Shown here in pieces: positions 58,792-64,000 of a stretch of DNA of 64,000 nucleotides. The DNA is from JANOYJ01 sp963792485 (GTDB lineage Bacteria; Pseudomonadota; Alphaproteobacteria; Rhizobiales; Rhizobiaceae). Positions within the stretch are counted from its first letter, which is position 1; each line of letters opens with the position of its first letter. Under the pieces are notes generated by a model. It was not told the DNA's origin. It did no database searches and worked only from the letters and a program-made list of their open reading frames with translations. Location: NCBI GenBank assembly GCA_963792485.1, contig CAWBWL010000009.1, positions 1-64,000 of the forward strand, in the 5' to 3' direction. Made by a program: the position numbers and the translations under genes.

Positions 58792-58831
58792 TTGACAAAT
58801 TTGGCGAAATAGCCTAATTTTACGGCGAAAT
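58792..58831 (+). promoter_or_regulatory. Promoter and direct repeats of the RES/Xre operon
   Basis: TTGACA at 58792-58797 and TAATTT at 58815-58820 with a 17-bp spacer form a good sigma-70 promoter just after the nadE stop. GGCGAAAT occurs at 58803-58810 and 58824-58831, 21 bp apart (two helical turns), overlapping the promoter, as expected for repression by the antitoxin. Confidence 0.7.
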
Positions 58832-58847
58832 GCAGGACACATGGATC

Positions 58848-59381
58848 ATGAACGCCAAATCATCTTCTGAAAGACCAGAAGGCGGATTTTCAGAGAGCGC
58901 TGGAGCCGCATTTGTTCTCGAGGTTCCGGCTGCCAAGACCGGCGGACCGGCGGCCCGAGATCTAACCGCGGGCCTGATCATGGCGATGGTCGTTTCGCAA
59001 TCACTCGGCGACCGCATATTGATCGACCATGCGGTGCGCGATGGGCTCAAAATGGATATCGCGCTTGAACTCGACCGGAAAGGCGATGTGAACATGGAAT
59101 CAATCACCCGGCACAACATCATTCCCCGCAAGACATGGGATTCGGCTTTGAAATCCGGCGCGGACACACTGACCCCAATTAACTCCGAGCGCATATTGCG
59201 CGTTGCGCGCGTCACCGCCAAGGCGCGGGAGACGTTTGGTCGTGATAAAGCCGATATATGGCTGGAGCGCGCCACGACCGCGCTCGGCGGCCAGCCGCCG
59301 CTCTCCCTGCTTGCCACCGAGGCCGGGGCAGGGGCGGTCGAGCTTCTGCTGACCCGTATTGACCACGGGTTTGCCGCTTGA
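58848..59381 (+). CDS. Xre/MbcA-like antitoxin (DUF2384)
   Basis: 177 aa. An N-terminal helical DNA-binding region is followed by the toxin-binding part: SITRHNIIPRKTWDSALKSGADTLTPINSERILRVARVTAKARETFG, then KADIWLERATTALGGQPPLSLL, the classic MbcA/ParS/Xre-RES pattern. The frame also opens at 58830; ATG 58848 (MNAKSSS) has CAGGA upstream. Translation is coupled to the toxin by TTGA at 59378. Confidence 0.9.
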   Translation: MNAKSSSERPEGGFSESAGAAFVLEVPAAKTGGPAARDLTAGLIMAMVVSQSLGDRILIDHAVRDGLKMDIALELDRKGDVNMESITRHNIIPRKTWDSALKSGADTLTPINSERILRVARVTAKARETFGRDKADIWLERATTALGGQPPLSLLATEAGAGAVELLLTRIDHGFAA

Positions 59382-59806
59382 TCCTGTGGCGGGCCTCGCG
59401 CCGCATCTACGCGGATTTGTCAGGCAAAGGCGGGTTCTTTGGTTCAGGCCGCTGGCATTCGAAAGGACGTCCGATTGTCTATACCGCTGAGCATCCCGCC
59501 CTGGCGCTGCTTGAGGTGCGGGTTAATCTGGACGTTCCGCCGGACCTGATCCCACCGGATTACGTGATGTCAAAAATCTCCTGCCCGGATGGCCTTGATC
59601 TATTTGTTCCGGACGCCGACGCGGCTGCCGCATTGCGCGCCGGAGATCAATGGCTGACGGACGGCAAAGTCCCCTTAATGCGGGTGCGCAGCGTGCTTGC
59701 GCCGGAAAGCTTCAACATTCTCATCAATCCGCTGCACCGGGATGCCTCACAAATTACCATAGCAGGGCTCGTGCCGTTCAGTTTCGACTCGAGATTGTTT
59801 GGCTAA
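59378..59806 (+). CDS. RES-domain toxin (NAD+-degrading)
   Basis: 142 aa. RES domain: LWRASRRIYAD, GGRW-like GSGRWHSKGRPIVYTAEHPALALLEVRV (the conserved Arg and Glu) and FNILINPLH with the Ser before it (R-E-S positions). RES toxins such as MbcT and Res degrade NAD+ (phosphorylase or NADase). The TTG start overlaps the antitoxin stop. It lies next to the NAD+ synthetase gene, upstream on the same strand. Confidence 0.9.
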   Translation: MILWRASRRIYADLSGKGGFFGSGRWHSKGRPIVYTAEHPALALLEVRVNLDVPPDLIPPDYVMSKISCPDGLDLFVPDADAAAALRAGDQWLTDGKVPLMRVRSVLAPESFNILINPLHRDASQITIAGLVPFSFDSRLFG

Positions 59807-59946
59807 ACACCAGCAATCGCCAAAAGCAACTCTCAGGATTATGTTCCTTCCACCTGATTCGGGAGTAGGTTGCATTCCGTTAAAATTGTCTCTGAGTAAC
59901 TAACAGGATTTTTTATTCCGGGTTGTAAGTTCGCCATTCTTCAGGG

Positions 59947-60624
59947 GTGGACAGGTTGCAGAAGAGCTTGCGAAGCGAGGGGACTTGGTTTCCAAAGAGC
60001 GCGCCGACAGGTGCGCCGCAAGGGTTTGGTGCGCCTGACTTTGGCTTGTCTCTATTTCAGCTTATCGTCCAGAAAATTGATGGCCGCGCTGCTGCCAAAG
60101 TCGGTGATGTTGTGGCGGCGCTCGCCTTCTTGACAGGCCGGATCATTCAGCGGGCGGCCTTTCGCGAATCGCCGGAACGGTTCCGTCTCGATATTTCGGG
60201 AAATGGCATCTCGTTTTTGCGTAATGATGAAGTCAGCACCAAACTGGCCACGTTAACGCCAGGCACCCTCGCATCCACTCTGATCAAATCAGCCCTTATG
60301 GCCGGCGCGAGGCGGCTGCCGGAGTTTTCGCGCGTTCTTGTTGACTCGCAAGAGGCCATGCGCCGGCGTGGCAATGGCGATTTGCGCGGCGTGGAGCTTT
60401 CCGCCCTTCCGCACCAATTGGCCGCCGAAGTTCAGGGCGATGTTGACGGACTGCTTGGGGACGCCGCAGGCCGCGCCGCCTTGGTACGCTCCTGTATCGA
60501 AGCCTGCGGACATGCCATTGGCTATCAGCGCACGCGTCTGTGCCCGGCTGAAGCAGCAGAACTGTGTCTGTCCGTGGCGCTCCATGCCGGATGGCTTGAT
60601 CAGCGGGAAATTCAACGCAGCTAG
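59947..60624 (+). CDS. Hypothetical protein
   Basis: 225 aa, GTG start at 59947. A helix-rich soluble protein without signal or membrane segments and with no motif I recognise. Helical blocks such as GLSLFQLIVQKIDGRAAAKVGDVVAALAFLTGRIIQRAAF and ALVRSCIEACGHAIGY suggest a compact domain. It stands 36 bp upstream of gltX in the same direction. Confidence 0.65.
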   Translation: MDRLQKSLRSEGTWFPKSAPTGAPQGFGAPDFGLSLFQLIVQKIDGRAAAKVGDVVAALAFLTGRIIQRAAFRESPERFRLDISGNGISFLRNDEVSTKLATLTPGTLASTLIKSALMAGARRLPEFSRVLVDSQEAMRRRGNGDLRGVELSALPHQLAAEVQGDVDGLLGDAAGRAALVRSCIEACGHAIGYQRTRLCPAEAAELCLSVALHAGWLDQREIQRS

Positions 60625-60659
60625 TTGCGCACGCATCGGCCTTGGCATAACTCCAGCCC

Positions 60660-62033
60660 ATGACCGTTATTACCCGTTTTGCCCCTTCTCCGACCGGCTA
60701 CATCCATATCGGCAACGCCCGCACAGCGCTTGCAAACTGGCTTTTCGCCCAAAAGCACGCAGGCAAATTCTTCCTTCGTTTGGACGATACGGATGTAGAG
60801 CGGTCGAAGCGTGAGTATGCCGATGGCATTGAACGGGATTTGGCTTGGCTTGGCATTCGCTTTGATGCGCTTTATCGCCAGTCGGAGCGCTTCCCGACAT
60901 ATCAAGCGGCGGCAGACAGGCTGAAAGCCGCCGGGCTCCTGTATCCCTGCTTCGAAACTGCCGATGAACTCGAGCGCCGCCGCAGACTGAGATTGGCGCG
61001 AAAGCTGCCGCCGATCTATGGGCGCGAGTCTTTGGCGCTCACCGCTGACGAGCGTGCAAAGCTCGAAGCGGAGGGCCGCCGCCCGCATTGGCGATTTTTG
61101 CTGCCGAATTTCGAGACGGAACCTCAAAGGCCGCGCCGCACAGAGATCCATTGGGACGATATGGTGCGCGGGCCGCAGACGGTTGACTTGTCGTCTCTCT
61201 CGGATCCGGTACTCATCCGGGAGGATGGAACTTGGCTGTACACCATGCCTTCCGTGGTTGATGATATCGAGATGGGCATCACCCATGTCATTCGCGGCGA
61301 AGACCATGTCACCAACACGGGCGCGCAGATAGCGCTGTTTCGGGCGCTTGGCGCCGAACCACCGGCTTTCGGTCATCACAATTTGTTGACCACCATTTCG
61401 GGCGAGGGACTGTCCAAGCGCACGGGCGCGCTATCAATCGGGACGTTGGCGCAAGAGGGGTTTGAGCCTATGGCCGTCGCCTCGCTCGCGGTGCTGACCG
61501 GCACATCCGACAATGTCGAGCCCAAATCTTCAATGGCGGAGCTTGGCGCAGTCTTTGACCTTGCGCACGTGTCAAAATCCGCCGCCAAGTTTGATCCGGC
61601 TGAACTTGGCGGTCTCAATCGCAAACTGATTCATCATCTGGACTTTGCGGCTGTGAAAGAGCGGCTGCTATCGGTTGGAATTTCAGGGGGAAAGGCTGAA
61701 CCATTCTGGAATGCGGTTCGTGGCAATCTGGAGAAATTCTCTGACGCGGGTGTCTGGTGGCATATCGTTACGCATGGCCCGGACAAAGCTGAAGCTTTGC
61801 CCGCCGAGGACATTGATTTTGCGCGCAGCGCATTCGAGGCGCTGCCGGAAGGCACATTCGATTCTCAAACTTGGAAGGTTTGGACAGACAGCCTCAAGGC
61901 AGCTTCAGGCCGCAAAGGCCGCCAGCTGTTCATGCCGCTGCGGATTGCCCTTACTGGACGTTCGTCGGGGCCGGAACTCGCAGAGCTGATGCCCCTGTTC
62001 GGGAGGGAAGGTACTCTGGCCCGACGACCCTGA
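60660..62033 (+). CDS. gltX: Glutamyl-tRNA synthetase
   Basis: 457 aa class I aminoacyl-tRNA synthetase. HIGH-type motif IHIGNAR at about residues 15-21 and KMSKS-type motif as GLSKR in SGEGLSKRTG; also GIERDLAWLGIRFD and TNTGAQIALFRALG. It charges tRNA-Glu; hyphomicrobia often have two GltX proteins, one also charging tRNA-Gln. The C-terminal anticodon region ends LMPLFGREGTLARRP. The last 83 bp overlap the convergent DUF2865 gene tail to tail. Confidence 0.94.
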   Translation: MTVITRFAPSPTGYIHIGNARTALANWLFAQKHAGKFFLRLDDTDVERSKREYADGIERDLAWLGIRFDALYRQSERFPTYQAAADRLKAAGLLYPCFETADELERRRRLRLARKLPPIYGRESLALTADERAKLEAEGRRPHWRFLLPNFETEPQRPRRTEIHWDDMVRGPQTVDLSSLSDPVLIREDGTWLYTMPSVVDDIEMGITHVIRGEDHVTNTGAQIALFRALGAEPPAFGHHNLLTTISGEGLSKRTGALSIGTLAQEGFEPMAVASLAVLTGTSDNVEPKSSMAELGAVFDLAHVSKSAAKFDPAELGGLNRKLIHHLDFAAVKERLLSVGISGGKAEPFWNAVRGNLEKFSDAGVWWHIVTHGPDKAEALPAEDIDFARSAFEALPEGTFDSQTWKVWTDSLKAASGRKGRQLFMPLRIALTGRSSGPELAELMPLFGREGTLARRP

Positions 62034-63213
62034 TCCGGCCGGGCTCAAGGCTCGCTGTTGCAGCCGTGCCGTCCGGTGTTCCCAAAAGACCGCCAAGTGT
62101 TTCAGTCGTCAGCCCGCCGCGCAGATTCGCGAGGGTCTCGGGATCCATAAAGCGGTCCGGGCGTTCCTGCGGCAGCGCGATCCACTGCTTGGCCCGCTTG
62201 CCCTTCTTGTCGACGACAGGCTCGTCACTTTCTGCGTTCACCGGCTTTGACAGAGTTTCATCCGGCGCCGCTTGACAGCTGCAGCCCTGTGTTGATCGTG
62301 CGCCGTTGACGCGATACTGGAACGCCGTTGGCGTCGACATGTATGTTGCGCCAGTCAAATCCACCATTTGCTCTGGCTCTTCGTCCGGGATGGAGTGGTA
62401 ATAGAGTTTAGTCTCCGCCCCTGGACACAAGGACTGACATGTCGCTGCGTCCTTGGAGAATCGGTCCTTTGTTGTCGAAAATGAAACGGGGAAGTAAAAT
62501 CCGTCGCAAGTTCTGACACACAATGTGCGTACAGTTCCGCCCGGCACATACACGCTGTTGTTGTCGCGCTCCGCGCTGCCACGGTTGTCGTCGGCCTTCA
62601 CCTTCTGGATGCTTTTCTTTTCCTTGGGCTCTTCCCGGCGTGTCTTGCGAACAGGTTCTTCATTGATCACGCGGTCAAACAGGCTCGTGCGGACTTCACG
62701 GTCATTTTCGATTGGGGCAGGCAGGTTGCGGCTTGCCTTGACGTTTATGATTTTCGAGCCATTGCAGCCGTTGGCCGCAAGTGAGGCCAGGATTGCCCTG
62801 CGCGAACCGCCGCCGCCGGAGAGACTGTCGCGCTTTCGCAAGAGCGCCGCACGGTTGGCTTCCATGCGCCGGATCGTATTCATGATCCTGCCGCAGCTGC
62901 GCGGCTGCGCGTCCTCAACCCCAAAAATTGCAAACAATCCGCCGCCGCAGCCAGCGCGGCGCGCCTGCGACCGTGCGACCTGGATTTGCTCGCCTTGTGC
63001 TGCAGCAGCACGCGCATAGCGCCCGAAATTGCTGCCGCCACCACTTCCTGCATTGGCCAATTGCCGTTCAAGCGACGAGCAGACTGCCGGACGCGCCATC
63101 ACGGATTCAGCGGTCAACGCCAAGGCTGCGGCGCAGGAGAGCGCCAGCGACAAGATGGACCAGATTTTCGGACGCACAACCCTAACTCCCACTCGCGAAA
63201 CGAGGCGCATCAT
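61951..63213 (-). CDS. DUF2865 domain-containing secreted protein
   Basis: 420 aa. Signal-like N-terminus (SILSLALSCAAALALTAESVMA) followed by a helical region, then the DUF2865 core: TLCVRTCDGFYFPVSFSTTKDRFSKDAATCQSLCPGAETKLYYHSIPDEEPEQMVDLTG. The two Cys-containing blocks suggest disulfides in the periplasm. Function unknown; the family is largely restricted to hyphomicrobia. ATG 63213 has GGAGG 5 bp upstream. The 3' end overlaps gltX. Confidence 0.88.
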   Translation of the reverse strand: MMRLVSRVGVRVVRPKIWSILSLALSCAAALALTAESVMARPAVCSSLERQLANAGSGGGSNFGRYARAAAAQGEQIQVARSQARRAGCGGGLFAIFGVEDAQPRSCGRIMNTIRRMEANRAALLRKRDSLSGGGGSRRAILASLAANGCNGSKIINVKASRNLPAPIENDREVRTSLFDRVINEEPVRKTRREEPKEKKSIQKVKADDNRGSAERDNNSVYVPGGTVRTLCVRTCDGFYFPVSFSTTKDRFSKDAATCQSLCPGAETKLYYHSIPDEEPEQMVDLTGATYMSTPTAFQYRVNGARSTQGCSCQAAPDETLSKPVNAESDEPVVDKKGKRAKQWIALPQERPDRFMDPETLANLRGGLTTETLGGLLGTPDGTAATASLEPGRIRVVGPEYLPSRTGASALRVPAPTNVQ

Positions 63214-63373
63214 TCATGCCTCCCCACCTTTTCGCAACTCCCATGCCCTCCGAAGTTCCGGATTGTAAACATGCAGTTGGGAATATGGTAACCAAGCCGA
63301 CCGGACACCCCTTAACGATTGCTTAACACGTTCCGATTGCTTGCGCGACGCGAAACTTCGAGAGGTGCGCATT

Positions 63374-64000
63374 TCACCTGGGAGTGCGCTCTTGCTGCAA
63401 CGCCCGGCCTTCCGCCTCGACGACCGCAAGGGCTGTCATGTTGACCACACCACGCGACGTCACCGACGGCGTCAGTATGTGGGCCGTCTTTTCGGTACCC
63501 AATAATATCGGCCCGACTTGCAAGCCGTCGGTCATGGTCCGAACCAGACTCAGAGCAATGTTGGCGGCATCAAGATTCGGGAACACAAGCAGATTTGCCG
63601 CTCCCTTTAACCTCGAATGCGGGAAAATGCGCTGCCGCAGATCTGGCAGCAACGCCGTGTCGCCATGCATTTCCCCGTCAGTGGCGAGTTTTGGTGCCAA
63701 GATTGCGAGAATTTCGCTTGCGCGGCGCATTTTCTGCGCGCTTTCGGAATCGCGTGAGCCAAAATCCGAATGCGAGAGGAGTGCGGCGACGGGCTCAATG
63801 CCAAACCTTCTGATCTCATCCGCCGCCAGAATGGTCATTTCGGTGATTTCTTCCGGTGTCGGGTTGAGCGCGACGTGCGTGTCGGTAAAGAAAGTTGCGC
63901 CTTCATTGGATATCAGCAGCGTCAACGCTGACAGATCGCGAATGCCTTCCCGCTTTCCGATAATCTGGCTGACATTGCGCAAATGCCGCTCGAAGCGGCC
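63374..64000 (-). CDS. maeB: NADP-dependent malic enzyme (hybrid MaeB), C-terminal part
   Basis: The gene runs off the window (frame open to 64000); about 208 residues of the phosphotransacetylase-like C-terminal domain are seen: NEGATFFTDTHVALNPTPEEITEMTILAADEIRRFGIEPVAALLSHSDFGS, KGAANLLVFPNLDAANIALSLVRTMTDGLQVGPILLGTEKTAHILTPSVTSRGVVNMTA. In hybrid MaeB proteins this domain regulates the N-terminal malic enzyme. A stand-alone phosphate acetyltransferase is the alternative, but the LGTEKTAHIL...SRGVVNMTA end is MaeB-like. Confidence 0.85.
   Translation of the reverse strand, partial: GRFERHLRNVSQIIGKREGIRDLSALTLLISNEGATFFTDTHVALNPTPEEITEMTILAADEIRRFGIEPVAALLSHSDFGSRDSESAQKMRRASEILAILAPKLATDGEMHGDTALLPDLRQRIFPHSRLKGAANLLVFPNLDAANIALSLVRTMTDGLQVGPILLGTEKTAHILTPSVTSRGVVNMTALAVVEAEGRALQQERTPR

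Noticed and set aside
1..64000. tRNA or rRNA genes in the intergenic gaps
   Set aside because: I read the larger gaps and saw no cloverleaf with TTCRA-type T-arm or rRNA-like stretches; a tRNAscan run would be decisive.

Overview
The window reads as a chromosomal segment of an aerobic alphaproteobacterium, most likely of the order Hyphomicrobiales (Rhizobiales) and perhaps near the Phyllobacteriaceae. This is inferred from the fds-type formate dehydrogenase order, heterotetrameric sarcosine oxidase, a DUF2865 protein, an ExoD-like protein, a hybrid malic enzyme, high G+C and a family of palindromic repeats with GCGCCCCTCTCTG arms. No rRNA, tRNA, CRISPR array, transposase or prophage was seen.

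Layout. 0-4.7 kb: end of an NAD-dependent formate dehydrogenase operon (fdsB-fdsA-fdhD-fdsD). 4.7-5.3 kb: ParE-type toxin-antitoxin pair. 5.3-10.4 kb: sarcosine oxidase operon soxB-D-A-G on the minus strand, with soxB frameshifted. 10.5-13.7 kb: MscS channel, small acetyltransferase, small exported protein. 13.8-20.8 kb: a six-gene envelope-glycan cassette (HAD-UbiA prenyltransferase, DprE1-like oxidase, SMR-like flippase, extended SDR, class III aminotransferase, membrane protein). 20.9-29.1 kb: FAD/GcvT demethylase, a membrane protein, a degenerate hybrid histidine kinase, a cytosolic subtilase and a GlxA/GbdR-like regulator. 29.4-32.1 kb: small genes and a periplasmic 5'-nucleotidase. 32.1-33.7 kb: two toxin-antitoxin modules. 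33.7-49.5 kb and 54.2-55.8 kb: a corrinoid methyl-transfer system (ASKHA/ferredoxin activator, methyl-THF:corrinoid methyltransferase, MetF-like and MetV-like proteins, DUF1638, corrinoid protein, two non-pyrrolysine MttB homologues, betaine-homocysteine methyltransferase). It is interrupted at 41.0-44.1 kb by a papain-like/metacaspase operon. 49.6-54.0 kb: fatty acid desaturase, PhnD-like protein, dimethylglycine-dehydrogenase-like enzyme. 56-64 kb: GFA-family protein, diacylglycerol kinase, an NAD synthetase with an inserted sigma-70 region 1.1-like domain, a RES/Xre toxin-antitoxin pair, gltX, a DUF2865 protein and the end of maeB.

Metabolic theme. Many genes point to stepwise demethylation of betaine-like methylamines. 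MttB homologues with the corrinoid protein would take a methyl group to tetrahydrofolate, BHMT would pass one to homocysteine, FAD/GcvT enzymes and sarcosine oxidase would take the later methyls as methylene-THF, and formate dehydrogenase would finish the oxidation. A 20-bp dyad shared (17/20) upstream of the methyl-THF methyltransferase and bhmt, and a TGTCGCAAA element upstream of both the GlxA-like regulator and one demethylase, suggest co-regulation.

Caution on sequence quality. At least seven otherwise convincing genes are broken by single-base shifts (soxB, an antitoxin, a PIN toxin, the corrinoid activator, metF, a serine hydrolase, mttB-1). Nearly all look like one extra base, which fits unpolished long-read sequence better than independent pseudogenisation. 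One further gene carries an in-frame TAA. These are annotated across the shift and should be checked against reads.
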